From contig WEDG01005620.1 of NCBI GenBank assembly GCA_017591395.1, forward strand, positions 1 through 64,000: a stretch of 64,000 bases of DNA, given 5' to 3'. This DNA comes from Schistocephalus solidus. Its lineage: Eukaryota; Platyhelminthes; Cestoda; Diphyllobothriidea; Diphyllobothriidae. Numbering within the stretch: position 1 is the stretch's first letter; each line of letters begins with the position of its first letter. The notes under the pieces were generated by a model, which saw only the letters and a program-made list of their open reading frames with translations, ran no database searches and had not been told where the DNA came from. A program made the position numbers and the translations under genes. Positions 1 to 12,600 of the stretch are shown in pieces.

Positions 1-1560
1 ATATGGGGATTTAGTTTAATCAGCGAAAGACATTCCGTAATCCCACGCCATATTGCGCTTCAAATTCCGAAGTTTCACTCTACACTGGAGCTTAGGTGAA
101 AACATATTGAAGTATATACAGAGGATTTGTCGCTGGTTGGCGAATTTCTGCGGTTAACGGGACTTAGATTTCTGGTACATGCCATCTCAGTTGGTTCTAA
201 AGTTGATTTCCTACATGGAAAGCTAGTGACAGATGACCGTATAACGTATTAACTAAAATTCCTCTATGATGAACGATAAGTATGTTTATGCGTGATATAT
301 AAATAGTTTGTTTATATGCATAAGCTCAACTAATCTTTATCTAATATGCAAATTAATGTCAATGGTTTATGCTCATGTGTGCAGAAAATGTATAGAAGAA
401 TGTTAGAAGTTTTCTAGGGTCTTTAAATGGATAAAAGTTACGATATAAACATATAAGTTTTAATCCGCGGATTTTCACCTATCGAAAGGGTTTTGGAATG
501 CCAGTACAGCGCTAAAAGTTAACATAGTAACCTATTCTGGATTGGAGTTCGGTTATCCTGCTACATCAGTTTGGACACAGTCCGTACCCTGATTTCTTAA
601 TTACCAACGCAAAAACGAAGTAAGCAGTTTTTCGTTAGAAAGCTTGAAAATGGAGACTTTCTAATTATTGAAGCGGAACGCTCATCTGAATGATTGCGAG
701 TAACTGAAGCTCTGCTACACGCTAGGGTTAATAATTAATATACTTAGGGACCATGCAGAAGGTTTTTATATTGACACCCTTAAACCTAAAGAATTTGAAT
801 TTTTCTGAAAACCATTGCCTGTTTTGAATGAAAAGGACATTCATAACCACATGGCTAGCGGTGCCTGCGAGGGTCATGTTGCTTAAGGAAGCTCAAATTG
901 TCTGAGACTAGTGGAATAAATGCACTATCAACAAGCGTCCCACATAAAAACCAAGATATTTCATTTGTTTTTCAACAGCAGACACCAGTGAGTGCTTCCG
1001 AGCTACAGATTATAAGTACTAGCTCTGGCTTCATCCGACGACAAAATAGTTTCTTTTTGTGCGTTTTTCTATATCGATAGTTTTTGACAACATATTGCCA
1101 CCCTTGAAACATCATTAACTCGAATATGCTTCTCTTGGAACTTGTTACCTATATCTGACACATTACGTAGACTTCAGTCAGCTGGCAAACGTGCAAACAC
1201 TCCTTAACTTGAGAACTATAAGCTTACTAATTTGGAGCCATCCTAACGAAGAGGACTGCTAGTCCACTTTGTGTTCGCTGAGCTCCAGTAATTTTAAGGA
1301 TAGGAAAACATATGCATTAAGTTATTATCCTGCTTACTTATACATGCAAGCTTGAATTCTTCAGTACAGTGCCACATAAAATGGTGCTGAATAACGAATT
1401 GTGGACATTTCTTGTTATGAACGACATTCAGAGTGTACCTAGTGGGTAGGTTTAGGAATGTTTGTGTATCCGTTTATTGACGGTTTATAAATGAAGAGAT
1501 GTGTACGGTTAATATTTATGTTGGAAATTGAGAGGGTAGGAAGGGCGAGGGTTGAGAAAT
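1..1560. other. Non-coding stretch, nothing recognised
   Basis: No open frame here has a recognisable domain or splice-bounded exon structure. The longest frame (898-1080, +) has no known motif. Composition is moderately AT-rich with no obvious tandem structure. It is probably intergenic or intronic. Confidence 0.6.
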
Positions 1561-1814
1561 TGCCTTCAGCATTTTGCTAGAATAAATGACTGTAAACACC
1601 GGTGATGCTTGAGATCAGAAAATCTAGAGGAAAAACTGGATCATTTATTGACCATCTAATTTGTTGCGAAAGGCAATTTTCATCTGCGTACACTACTAGC
1701 CACTTTGCAGCTGCCAGTGGGGTTCGAGAGTGACTACCAACCAAAGGATAATGAGACCCGCAACCGATCCGTAAGGCATCCATCCGTCAATGTCAGCATT
1801 CTCACTCGAAATTG

Positions 1815-2060
1815 GCAAGACAATGAGCCCCTAACACAATGATTAGTGCATTAAATCTCTGATCACCAGGTCGCGGGGTCGAGCCTTGGGTAGTTCACCA
1901 CATGGGGATGGTTATGGCTGGCTGATGACGGTAAGTAAGCCGGAAATATAACTCAAATCTCCATTTTCAATGCCTGCCATGCTCATCTGCCGATAAAAGG
2001 GGCTCTGCAGCTGCTGGCTGGGTTTGAGCGTTAACCCCAAGACATAATGGTAGGAGTGAG
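1815..2060 (+). repeat. tRNA-derived SINE-like repeat, family A, + orientation
   Basis: A degenerate tRNA-like head ends in a B-box-like GGTCGCGGGGTCGAGCC near 1870-1886. It is followed by the family A body: GCCTTGGGT, a GGTTATGGCTGGCTGATG segment, AAGCC.GAAAT, and a CTCCATTTTCAATGCC end. The same order of words recurs, mostly on the - strand, near 6.8, 9.6, 19.8, 24.4, 27.9 and 57.7 kb in this window. That makes it a dispersed family, and the tRNA-like head suggests transcription by RNA polymerase III. The downstream part (1995-2045, GGGGCTCTGCAGCTGCTGG) also recurs near 28.07 kb. Boundaries are approximate. Confidence 0.6.
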
Positions 2061-2194
2061 GCGAGACGTCCACCTAACTTTTTATGTTATTTAGGTAGGG
2101 GTGGCTCAGTAGCGTTTGCCTGGCAATAGGTGGCAAATGGGTTACGTGATACGCTGATTTCGATATTTACTAGCACTACTGACTTTAAAGCTGC

Positions 2195-2400
2195 AGGGAT
2201 TATGCTGAAGGTTACGGTTAGGACTACAGTTAGGTCGAGGGTAAGCGGTAGTTGGGTTTTTCTTCAAGATAGAGTTTCAAGTTGTGGGTTAGGGTTTGGA
2301 TTTGGATTTAGAGACTCGATTTGTAGTTCTTAGTTTAGAATTGAGAGATTGGGGTTAAAATAAGGGTAAAAATTTTAAGGCCTGGGTTAAGGTTGGATAA
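2195..2400 (+). repeat. Degenerate TTAGGG-like tract
   Basis: A G/T-rich stretch contains many variants of GGTTAGG, GGGTTAGGG and GGTTAAGG interleaved with diverged spacers (clear words near 2215-2235, 2285-2300 and 2385-2395). The G-rich strand is +. This is consistent with an old interstitial telomere-like repeat. The stretch is too diverged to give a clean period by eye. Confidence 0.45.
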
Positions 2401-3690
2401 ATTTCAAGGTTTCCTTTAAAGCTTACAGGGTAAGCTTTTGAGCAACCTAATAATGGAATGCAAACGGTCAGATTTAGCGCTGTAGTTAGCCATAGTTTCC
2501 CCAGTTTACCCTACCCTTGCCAAATGTTTTGAAATCCTTCTTTTCATTAAGACTGACTGACGTTCAGTACCGGCTTTGTACATGATCATACGAGTTAACG
2601 GCATGTTTTACTCTATAAAAACCCGAAATCTTGTGAAACCTACTTCTAATTCACTCGCAGTAGGGCTAGTCAATCAATAAAAACTGAGAATGATCGTCCA
2701 ATATGCCTGCAAACAGTAAGGGAAGCCTATTTATGATGCGATACCAAGTTATTTAGTGTGAGATAGCCTACCAAGTAGCTTTTTATTTCAAATCTTTGAA
2801 ATGACTGATTTTATATTAAAAGAAGTCGCCCCGATCATCAAAACAATACATTGATTAAGTGGGTAACTCTTCAGAATGCAGGATTGGTTTGCATGAATGA
2901 AAGTTAAGTGTAAGAGAATACTTGGACCCATAACATGGTTAGGAATTAGGGCCTGTATACCAGTGTGTAAGACGGAGGGGAGTGAAAAAAGCCCACAAAT
3001 GTCTGCCATGGCAACCATTTAATCTGAATGACCTTGCACTTCACTCAGTCACTGTGTCCGCTTTTAAGTATACCGTTACTACTACTGCCACCGAGTTGAG
3101 TTGCCCTCGATTACTGTGAATGCTAATTTGATACCAGATAACTTACCATAAGAACTGACTGAAAGTCCACCTGACGATCAGTGACCAGGACAAACTAGTG
3201 AGGACTGTTTATTCGTTTCCTTCACCCAAACCGTCCATTGTTTTGAGCATTCCTTTACAAAGAAATCGGACCAATCAACCAATCGGAGGCCTCCATGGGA
3301 ACGAATGACGAAGAAGGTGCAGAGGCCTTCCGGAATGGGATTTTGCCTCCATCCTTCACGAAAAGTCAACTCTGAACCCGATAATTGCGAAACCCCTCGT
3401 TAGGATGCGCCTCCTCCAAAGGACAATCGAAAATATCATCCCAAGGAACAGTTAATCCCATGTATTTGAGTGAGATTTTAACCACGTTCTTTGCTATGAA
3501 AATTTCCCAAGACTAATAAGCCCAAAGATGGTTTTGCATTTTAGCCCTAATCCTTGCGTATCTGAGAATATTTCAAACGAAGAACCATATTTTACTTTGG
3601 CCTCAACGAAAACTACTTTCATTATGTTACGCCTAAGTGCACTTTGTTTAGGACAGCAGTCATTTATTCCGGTAAATAAAGCAACAAGAG
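2400..3690. other. Unassigned stretch with no supported gene
   Basis: Several - strand frames of 60-76 codons (2788-3018, 3178-3369, 3494-3694) show no motif I recognise. Because PLE-1 starts immediately to the right on the - strand, part of 3.1-3.7 kb could be its diverged flank or another old element. Nothing in the sequence settles this. Confidence 0.4.
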
Positions 3691-3955
3691 ACAAATAGGA
3701 ACTGGTGATTTTGATATTTCCTAAGCTAAGCGAAGCTTATGTTCGAATGTGTTTTATCATCAGAGGCCGAGTCAGATAAGGATATTAGATCGCCCAGGTT
3801 TTGCAGCCTTTATAGGATGTAGTTGTTAGGCCACTACATCATTGGCAGTTCGAGAGTGCATCGCAAATAGTGGCACGTGGTATGATAGTTGCTGACTGAC
3901 CTGCTGTTGCAGTATGCAGTTGCCATGCTATTGCCATGCGCCAGCACGCTTGTCA
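3690..3955 (-). repeat. PLE-1 terminal repeat (pLTR) with hammerhead-like core
   Basis: On the - strand the order is: GCATGGCAA words near 3922-3943, a CCTATAAAGGCTGC box near 3805-3818, CTCTGATGATAAAACAC (core CTGATGA, 3759-3765), TTCGAAC in place of the GAAAC element, a TTAGG stretch, then a CACCAGTTCC tail. This is the layout shared by the other pLTRs of the window. The downstream GAAAC core has decayed, so this ribozyme copy is unlikely to be active. Confidence 0.65.
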
Positions 3956-4129
3956 AGAGTATCGTTTACCACGCTCATCGCACGTGGTTGCATGTGGTGC
4001 GATGATGACCCGCATTCAAATCGCTGACGGCCGTATTTCGTCATCCATTTGAGCTCTTGGGTAATTTGGCTAATCGATATATGCACCAGGAGCAGTGGCG
4101 ATCCACACATTCTTCATGTGGCTAACTAC

Positions 4130-4738
4130 TTAGCCCGGGCAACGTCTCAACACCGAATATGGAGTAGGCAGGTCCTTGCGCTTGTTGATTGATTAAGGGC
4201 CGGAATACCATGACTCGAGCAGTTCGCGGATCACGCGGTTGTCGACTCGAGGAATAAGTTTGGCTTCATCAAACTTGAATGTGTCCTCCGGTTCCATAGA
4301 ATGAGTAGCAACTTGGGAGCTAGTGTCTTTCCTCCTCACTGCAGCTGCATGCTCGGCCATTCATGTTCAGAGTAGTCCTCCAGTTTCTCCGGCGTAGTTG
4401 CTTTGTTCAAAACTTCACCGGACAGGATAAACGAATCCGTATGTTTCTTGCCACGTTAGTGGGTCGTTTGGCCTCATGATCTGACGCCTTATGGTTACCT
4501 CTGGTCTGTGTGCAACTTCAAAGCCAAGGCGCGTGAGAAGAGTTTGATGACTTAAAGGACATTCTTCACCTACATTAGAGCTCGATAAAATTTGAAGTAA
4601 GTAAACATTTGGTCTCTCGTCTGGTTTGCGTAGGCATTCATTGACAAAGTTGCGCGGGAAGCCGTTTAATCTAAACACCCATCGAAGAGATTGTAATTCG
4701 GCAACCTTGTCTTTCGGTTCGCTGCAGTGTGTCTCCAC
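4130..4738 (-). pseudogene. PLE-1 linker and GIY-YIG endonuclease remnant
   Basis: The frame 4738-4415 begins METHCSEPKDKVAELQSL and continues NGFPRNFVNECLRKPDERPN, the usual PLE linker, ending RRQIMRPNDPLTWQET. A stop falls at 4415, but the same reading continues as QSNYAGETGGLL, MAEHAAAVRRKD, SSQVATHS, then RELLESWYSGP and SINKRKDLP. These are the successive blocks of the GIY-YIG domain. At least three in-frame stops interrupt it. The GIY half is already degenerate (VYPVR), and the YIG half survives as YAG. Distal to it the frame continues into a C-terminal tail (about 3928-4110). Confidence 0.85.
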
Positions 4739-4739
4739 A

Positions 4740-5790
4740 CGCTGGTATAGTGCCCGTATGCAACTGCGTTAGTGGCTCACTAGGTGGTTGCTGTTGTAAC
4801 TCAGTATTTGCCTCGTGCTTGTCACCTTCCTGAATACTTTGGTTTTTAGGCCAAAATAATCTTTGCGGCAGATGAGTACATCAAGAAAGGCCAGTTGGTG
4901 TTTTCTTCGTCCATCGCTAATGGTATGTCCGGGAAGACGGCGTTCAGATGTTCTTTGAATTCCAGCACCTGATCCCGCTCGATGACAACGAAAGTGCCAT
5001 CCACATACCGAACGCAGAATTTCGGTCTGTGGTGTCAGGTTACCCGCGACTCCAATCGTTATAGGACGGCCTCAGCTATGAGTCCCGAAATCGGTAACCC
5101 TTATTGGCGTGCCTTAGACCTGCTCGTAGAGTGTGCGTCAAACATGAATTACGTCTTTAGATAGCACTTAAGGAGTTGGCGTATTTGGGCATGTCCGAGG
5201 CGATTATCCCTTTCAGCATCTTTGTCTCGTCGTAGTAATTCGATGGTCTCGACTGCCACGTCCTGACATCAAAGCATACCAGAAAGTCACTTCGCAGCGG
5301 GGGCTAACCCCTTTAAGATTTTCCAATAATTGTGTTGACGTTCTGTCGGTAAGGTCTTAATTGGCAGTCAGAAATTTGAGACGCCAAAACATCCACTTTG
5401 CCAATCCGTAAGTTGGAGTACCCTTGAGTGATACGATGGGGCGGAGAGAAACACCCTCTTTGTGCACTTTAGGAAGGCCATAGAATCGGGTTAAGACCAT
5501 GCCTTGGGCTCTCTCTATGCGTCGGCCAACCGGCGATATTGCTCCCTAGTTTACCAATGCCAACAACATTGCATTGGGTTCACATACCAGCGTTTTTATG
5601 GGACAACGGACATAGGACTGGCGGTCCTCCAGTAAACATTTGGCTTTTTGGAGGTAGGCTGCCCTGTCCTCAACGACCGTGGAACACCCCTTGGCCGTCA
5701 GTACGATTATAAGGTCTTTTTTGGCCTTGAGTTCCCTTAGTGCAGCACGTTCGACCTTGGATAGCACCTCGAGCGGCCTGCGAACCATGA
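4740..5790 (-). pseudogene. PLE-1 reverse transcriptase remnant
   Basis: The upstream part (5546-5788) reads LKAKKDLIIVLTAKGCSTVV then LQKAKCLLEDRQSYV. This matches the PLE block whose usual form is ADKG followed by a conserved hydrophobic run; here Ala-Asp is replaced by Thr-Ala. A GLPISGLIAEAVL-like block (motif 4 region) lies near 5070-5105, with a stop just beyond. The catalytic box follows at 4996-5007 as YVDG in RYVDGTFVVIERDQ, so the second catalytic Asp has become Gly. A LAFLDVLICRKD block near 4850-4890 needs a frame change. With stops, frameshifts and a lost catalytic Asp, it cannot encode an active enzyme. Confidence 0.85.
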
Positions 5791-5799
5791 GCAGTGACG

Positions 5800-6755
5800 A
5801 ATTACTTATAAAATATCAAAAGGATACCGTCAACATAACGGTCACATGAAATGCAGTTTAAAGACACTCTTTCCTGCTGAACGCTTCCTTTCTTAAATGG
5901 GAAGTTATCCGTCAGAATGAAACCAGTAGAGAATCACGACATTCCATTAATTAACATGCTTATGTTTCCAGCGTTTTTAAATAATACATTTATAGCATAC
6001 CGTTACAGTGAAAGCCCTTTCTGTACGACCATTTATGATTAATTCTCCCCAGTAAATGTGTTCAGCTATTCAACACTGTTTGTTAAGGGGCCGCGTATAG
6101 ATAGGCGTTTGATGCCAAGCGAAAATATTACCTTCTCGTTCGAGTTTGGACAATGTACAGCGCACCCACAATAACCTGAGATGTAGATGCTTTTGGCTAA
6201 AGGCTGTTTGGGCGAGCCCATTGACCACTACGTTATATGCAGGCGACATGGGATGGACGGCAACCTCACGTCACGTAAGCTACTGCGCCAGGTTCTACCT
6301 CCATTGGATTTAGCGAGAACGAACCGCTGAAGCATGAGAAAAAGGAGCAGAAGAGAAAATGACCTAAACTACACTGCGACTTAGCTCTTACAAGTAAATA
6401 TGCACTGAAACCATAACGACGCGTATATATGTGTTATTTGGTTTTTGCAATGATGCGATATCTCGCTCCTATTCAAGATTAAGTGTCAGACAACCGGGAT
6501 CACGTATTTACAGCACTCTTACCTGTGTGAAGCCAATGCCTTTCTTATTGCAAGCTATCGTTCCTGGAGCCAGATCATTTTTAACCCGCGTAGAGTGGTT
6601 ATTCAGCTTTTTTAGCCCCGTTACAGACTGTTATAGCCAAGAATGTTTTCTTCCTGACTCACTTCTTGAAAACCATTCACAAGGAAAACGTTCAGGATAC
6701 TCCCTTTAGTATCAACTCTTCTGTCTTACACTCATGAAGCTGGCAGATGAATATT
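5800..6755. other. No supported gene
   Basis: The 92-codon + frame at 6431-6709 has no recognisable motif. A somewhat GC-richer patch at 6100-6310 may be an unidentified repeat. Otherwise nothing is seen. Confidence 0.5.
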
Positions 6756-6759
6756 ACCC

Positions 6760-6905
6760 GCAAAGACAGACGAGAATGGAATGGTCATTTCTGGCCCATA
6801 AGCCAGTCAGACCCAACCCCAGGTGGTACCTTACCCAAGACTAAAACCCGCGACCTGTTTATCAGACGTCCAACTTTCTAAGCTTTGGTACTAGCCACTG
6901 TGCGG
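6760..6905 (-). repeat. tRNA-derived SINE-like repeat, family A
   Basis: Read on the - strand: a B-box-like AGGTCGCGGGTTTTAGTC near 6846-6864, then CTTGGGTAAGGTACC, CTGGGGTTGGGTCTGACT, GGCCAGAAATGACCATTCC and a TCTGTCTTTGCGGG end. The wording is almost the same as in copies near 27.9 and 57.7 kb. The adjoining sequence to about 6.97 kb (GAGCGTTCATCAACG) also recurs inverted near 24.46-24.48 kb, so the repeat unit may extend further. Confidence 0.7.
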
Positions 6906-6969
6906 CTGCTAACCGAGCTCGAGAGCGAGCCTCACGACAGAAAAGGACAAGTGAGTCGCGTTAGCGATC

Positions 6970-9130
6970 GGTGAGCGTTCATCAACGAAATCAGGAATTT
7001 CCAACTGTAATTTAATCTTTGTAGTTGCATGTTGTTTCACCTTAGCCACCCCTCGGTACTTGATCATTAGAACAAATAGATTAATTATGTAACTTTCCAT
7101 ATACATTCTTAAAACATCAAACATATAAAGTTCTTAAGATGGAGTTGCCTCAGCTGATTGCCGCGACTCCTATTTGCGTTTGGATGGGTAACGAAATCCA
7201 CATTGTCTTTTTATCGACTGGACTGTCTCTCTGTTAGAGAATCCTGCTCTAGCATTCACCAGCTTAATATGTATTGCAGTTCAATATTCACGGAAAAGAA
7301 ACAAACTTAAAGAAATATTTTCTTATATTTGCGTGACCTGAAGCAATTGGGGTAATTTTTCAGAAGGATGTACTCCAACGATCCTACTCAAGACTAATCC
7401 AGTAAAGTTTTGAGCCTGGTAACGCAGAACGCAGACATTAAGCAAGAGATATTGGAAAGGATGTTTGAAATTTATTTAACTAAATATAAAGTGTTTTTAA
7501 AATCTGTAGTTTTGCACCTTTATCCTTCAGTGATTCTCTAGGGAAGAAACCACAAATCAGCTCATTAGTTAATTGCCAAAAACGGGGCCCTCGATGTCCG
7601 AGGTCATTCAATTAAGCCTTTCAAAACGTTAGTTATTTAACACAAACTGGTCTGCTACGAAGCCGCTAAAACAACAAAAACCAAAGGGAAATCTCGTAAG
7701 TTAGTGAAATTTACCATTAACCTCACAGGGGATAGTTCAGTGCACGGTTTTGCCGGTTGGTTCTGAGGACATTTAATATTCCACAAGTGAAAACCAATGT
7801 AGTTACTTGACAGAAAACTGGGAACGAATGGGTCCCCATTGCGGAACCGAACCTCTCAAAGCTGTCATGCAACTGCAAAAGTTCAGTGACACTCTTGTCT
7901 GGGTTTTTGGCTAGTATCTTTGCAATAATTAGGAGGAAGAATTCAATATTTGCTTGTTAGCAGCTTAATATATTATCATCTTATTTAACTGAAGCCGATA
8001 GAGTGGAAATAAAGAGGTTTGGCCTACAGAATTTATGCAACTTTTTACATTTATTATTTTTGGAAGATATCGATCCTCGCCATATAACTTTATAGGCAGG
8101 CATAGAAAGGATCGTTTCGTGAGGAATAACAGGAGCCTTAGATTTCAACTGACTGTCCCATGTTTTACGTCCATAGGCAAAATTATCTAACCGGATATGT
8201 TAACAAGGGAAGCAGCAAAGATGATCCTGCGAGGTTTATAGAAGGTGGGTCCCAAGCACTTACCATTTCGTCCTTATTACTGACTTCCTTATTTCAAGTT
8301 AGCCTGCATATTCTTAAGTTACCCCAACTGAGAAAAAGGACGCATTTTATATGCCTCCGACCTTGCGAATTGTAATTGTGGAATTGTGAAAGCAACTAAA
8401 ACCCTTGTAGACACAAACATTTCAATAGAAATCCTCTCAGATTTTATCTCTTTGCTTCCTCTTCTTGTAGGTTGGCGAGGTTACAGATGGTCAAGCTGTG
8501 TTTCCTAAGTAACTGTCGGCGCTCATTTCGTCGTCGAGCACTTGGTAATTTTGTTAGCATTTTTTGATTACAGATGTAGCGTTAGCGGACAGTTCTTTCT
8601 CCCCTGCTCTTTAGGCCTAATTTTGCCGTACTCATGTAAGCACTGAGGGAGAAAAAGGCAGTTATTTTTTGACCTACTTCCATTAACTGAGTTTCCTTAA
8701 TGAGGTCGGCAAGCTGCTTGAGCAGCAAGCCTCCTGGCGATTTGCATGTGGAAAAAAAAAGTACCTAGGGCAAAAACGTGTGCACCGTCAAATAACTTGA
8801 AAGCATAGTTCTAAATTATTTTGCCCTCAGTCAGTTTTCGCATGGAGTGCAAAGCAGGATTTCATTGACCGTCTTCGAATCATTGTAGGTGACCAATTTC
8901 TTCGGACAATAAAAGAACTCATACATTACATTATACGGCTCAAAAAATAAAAATATATCGTTTGTGGATCATCCCATGCTGAACTAGAAATATCCGCACA
9001 GAAATTTTGGCAAAGGGTAGCATATGTAAAATCATTCAAAATATACGCAGATAATTTGGTATTGACAAAGATGAGGTAGATCTGGAAGTCCATTTTGGGT
9101 TTTTGACACGTCGTTAGTCAGCCACTGCCA
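6970..9130. other. AT-rich stretch, nothing recognised
   Basis: No frame longer than 71 codons, and no motif or repeat, was recognised. It is probably intronic or intergenic. Confidence 0.5.
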
Positions 9131-9134
9131 ACTC

Positions 9135-9245
9135 CAGGTTTACAGAAAATGAGGTTTGAACCCAGGTATTTTGGTCAATGAGCGTTAAATAGTCCCAAAC
9201 TCTGTTCTTGGGTCACTGGCCTACAGTCCTGCCTTTTTAGATCAG
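9135..9245 (-). repeat. tRNA-like (B-box) repeat remnant
   Basis: On the - strand a near-consensus B box, GGGTTCAAACC (about 9156-9166), lies downstream of GGCCAGTGACCCAAG, which resembles a degenerate A box. The spacing of roughly 50-60 bases suits a tRNA-derived repeat. It lacks a pairable acceptor stem and is not a functional tRNA. Relationship to family A is plausible but not certain. Confidence 0.4.
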
Positions 9246-9544
9246 GAATATTGCATATGACGGGAAGAGCGCTTAGAGCTGAGATTACGGGTGGTAACCA
9301 TCCACCACCCATTTAGAGCCCTTAGATACAGGCAAATGACAGATCGTCAGCCAGACATGACCATACTCATCTTCCTTGTCGTTATCGATAACCTATTATC
9401 TGCATATACTGCTAGTATTTATACGACTGCTACACAAACTTCTGTATTGAGCTGACAAACAAACAAAAAAGCATGACCCATAACCTGAGCTACGAGTGCC
9501 TATACATATGGAGAAGAACATTACAAACAAAAACAGGGGAGGCT

Positions 9545-9690
9545 AGAATGTATAATTCTGCCTTATTGGCCGTCATCAGTCAACTAGAAAAAGCCCAGGT
9601 GCTGCATGCCTTGAGCCTCGAACCAACGACCCGCTAGTTAAAATTCAGACGCCCTCACCATTGACCCACGGGCTGGTTGTCCCGTGTCTT
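9545..9690 (-). repeat. tRNA-derived SINE-like repeat, family A
   Basis: Read on the - strand: an A-box-like GGGTCAATGGTGAGGGCGTC, a B-box-like CGTTGGTTCGAGGCTCAAGG (about 9613-9632), then CACCTGGGC and GACTGATGACGGCCAATAAG. This is one of the copies in which both promoter-like boxes are still visible. The arms of a tRNA cloverleaf are not intact, so it is called a SINE remnant. Confidence 0.65.
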
Positions 9691-12600
9691 AATGGGTGGT
9701 ATCAAAAACGCTTCATCCAGGCAAAGTTCATAATGACCCCTCAAATTTATATTTTTGCTGTTACCGTATGGAGTTCGTTTGTTTCGACGAGCTAATGGAT
9801 AAGTATGCACCGATTCCTGATTGCATAAATATCTGATCCGCACTGATAGAGAAGGTCAGGTATCGAGGCATTAATTAAGTTCGTTTCGTTTTCTTTTGGT
9901 TAAGCTCTTCTTTGAAGCATGTACGCAAACGGGCTGATTTTTTTGCTTCCTGTCCCAAATAGTGATCAGGAATATGATTTGCTTAATGGAAACAGCAGAA
10001 TAAATAAACGATCCTGCATAAACGTACCTGCATCCCTGTCGGCAACCGCCCTGATAAATAAATATCTGAAATGACGTGGAAGATTCGATTTATTCACCCA
10101 TGAAACAAAAATTTAGATGGAAGGACAATTCCCCATGCAAAACAATGCACTTCGGGAGCCTTACATTGACCAAATTTTATAATATTTATGCAAGCACTAC
10201 TAAAGAAGAAGTTCTTTTTTTTAGGCTAAGCTTACGCATGATACTAGGAAGGTGAACATCCAGAAGTTCGTATGCTGATATGGAAGAATCGACTTAGGAC
10301 CCTTGTGCCCAAAATGAAATTTGGTAATCGTTTTCATGTGAAATTTCGTCCAAAATTTTCATTCGATATCTCTGATTGGAATTTCCGCTACACCCCATTA
10401 GCATTAAAAGCATAATGAATGATTGATATTCTTGAGCTGTTTCATATTTGCTCTTGGGCTATGGATTTAAAGCTCATTGCCGCTTGAGATAATTGAAAAA
10501 TAAACATTTCGCAGCTTGTATGGCAAGACTATTGCAAAGCTGTAGAAACGGTTAAGCCTCTACGATTGCTCAGCAAAGCTGGTTTCAAGACCATGACGTC
10601 CTCAGTACTAATGCCACTGAATAAGATGCTCGTATATAAGGTTACAGGGCATACAAAATTCCCAACTACAAACAGTTCACACTGAGCTCAATGATATCAT
10701 GGGTAAGTTGTAATATCTCCTGTCTAATAAGTAAATTCCAAAACGTTTGAGTTCAAAATGTTGCCTATAATTTTCAGGGAAACCCAACTGAAACATGAAT
10801 TTCCACTTCAAACACAATGTCCTTAAATGCTTCAAAATGATCAGACGATTTATGCAGCTGTCCAACTGGTCATAATTAACGCAAAAAAGGCACTGCACCT
10901 ACCACCTATCGCTTCCAAAAATGATCTTTTTGCTATGCCTGACAGTATCTTGTCGATTTCGTAGAATAATATAAATAAATTGTGTGGTTAGTTTCGTTAA
11001 CAAAAGGTCATCCGTAATTTATAATGATGGCAGTGCTGCGATTGTTTAAATATGACAATCTAGTTGCATGTTATTTTGGTCAATAAACCTCGAGCCAAAT
11101 GAAAGTGATTTTACCACGTTGGGTTGTTGGTAAGATCCATGGCAATGTTTGCATTTCCGAACAAATTTCAGTCAGCAGCGATAAAGTAAGTGTCGTTGTT
11201 CACTACACCCCTGTCCCTTGGCGAGAAGTTGCTTGTTGTCTTGCCTGCAACTGTCAGAGGATTAAGGTTCTCAATCAGTCTGATAAGTCAAGCCCACGTG
11301 CACTTAGTCTAATGTGAAGTAGAGGCTTGTAAAATTTCAAATAATTTAATCGCACGCCATATGGAGGCATGCAGGTTAATAACGAAAACCTGATTGTGTG
11401 CAGCCAAAATTCGCTAAAAGCTAGTGACGGAAGTACAGCTTTGATAAACGTATTGGCTGACTCCATAAACTGGGTTCATTTTAACAAAGTACTGATCATT
11501 TGACAACCTATAATTAATGCTAGTTCGCTTCTAGTCTAAAGGTGCCGAACATTACAGGAATTTTGTTTCCTTCACTGGGCAATCATATTCTTACCAAGGT
11601 CAGTAATCAAAAGAGGTTATTTGGAAAGACGTTGATGAACAGGCAAACAAAAACGTCAGGATTTTTACCGAAGTAACAAGTGGAATCAGTGCAAATATAC
11701 CAAGGTAACAAATCTGTCCCTAAATGACTAAATAAATAATTTCCCTGATGCAGTGTATCAAATGTCGTTCTTAAACAGTCCTTTTAACTACGGGGGTCAG
11801 ATTGAATCCATATTTGGAGTGCGCTTGTTTGAGTAAAAGATGGCTGTGCGACTTCATGAGGAGTTAGAATGACAACTGCCAACCTAAATGCTTAATTCTT
11901 TTCTATCATCACCTTTTAAACAAACGGGCAATCACTAACAAGCTTCATGGTTTGATTCTAGTTTCTTTAAAGATTCTATTTTTAAAATTGACATAAACAA
12001 TGAGTTCCTTTAACGTATTTTGCAAAATCATCTGTCTTGCGCTTGATTCCGTGGAACCAAAAGGAGGTTTGAGGGAAAATATTATGAATAAAATAACTTT
12101 TTTCCTTTCATATGAATATTTGGGCCGAAGGTCAGTAGCCACTGCGGGATAACCACGTGATATTCACAAGCTGCCAACGGGCAGTTAGTAGTATAACGTA
12201 TGAAATTATTCACCATACTGGCGGAACAGGTACGAGCTAAAAGCCCAGATAAGTGTTTCGCCGATATTTAAGCGTGGCATGGCGCAACTGCAAGGGGGTT
12301 CGGCTCGTCGGTGGGTCTCCCAGCAGTCCCTGTGTGCCTTCTGATAGATACTCTAGTTTTAAAAGCTCAATGTTTTAATTTTTTCAGACATTACCCATTT
12401 AGCTATGAACTTGCTCCAAGATACAAATTCATTTCTGAGGAAGTTAAAAAGCTGAAAAGCAAAAATGACTTTTAACCGTGATAAGTTACGACATCACACT
12501 TAACAGAGGGCGCATAAAAACGAGGAATTACACGCAAAGTAGTAAATATTCATAGCAGACTTGCACCGCGTCTGCAGTTTCATCTCCTTCCTCACCCATC

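Larger units (their letters stand above)
3690..5800 (-). mobile_element. PLE-1: decayed Penelope-like retroelement
   Basis: Reading the - strand from 5800 down, the parts occur in canonical PLE order: an N-terminal RT region with a KADKG-like motif, the RT core with a YVDD-box remnant, a linker, a GIY-YIG endonuclease, a C-terminal tail, and a terminal repeat with a hammerhead-like core. PLEs are retroelements that use their own RT and usually a GIY-YIG nuclease. This copy carries many stops and frameshifts, so it is a fossil. It looks close to full length in organisation but is probably truncated at the 5' end near 5800. Family assignment rests on motif order and recognised peptide words, not on a search. 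Confidence 0.85.
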
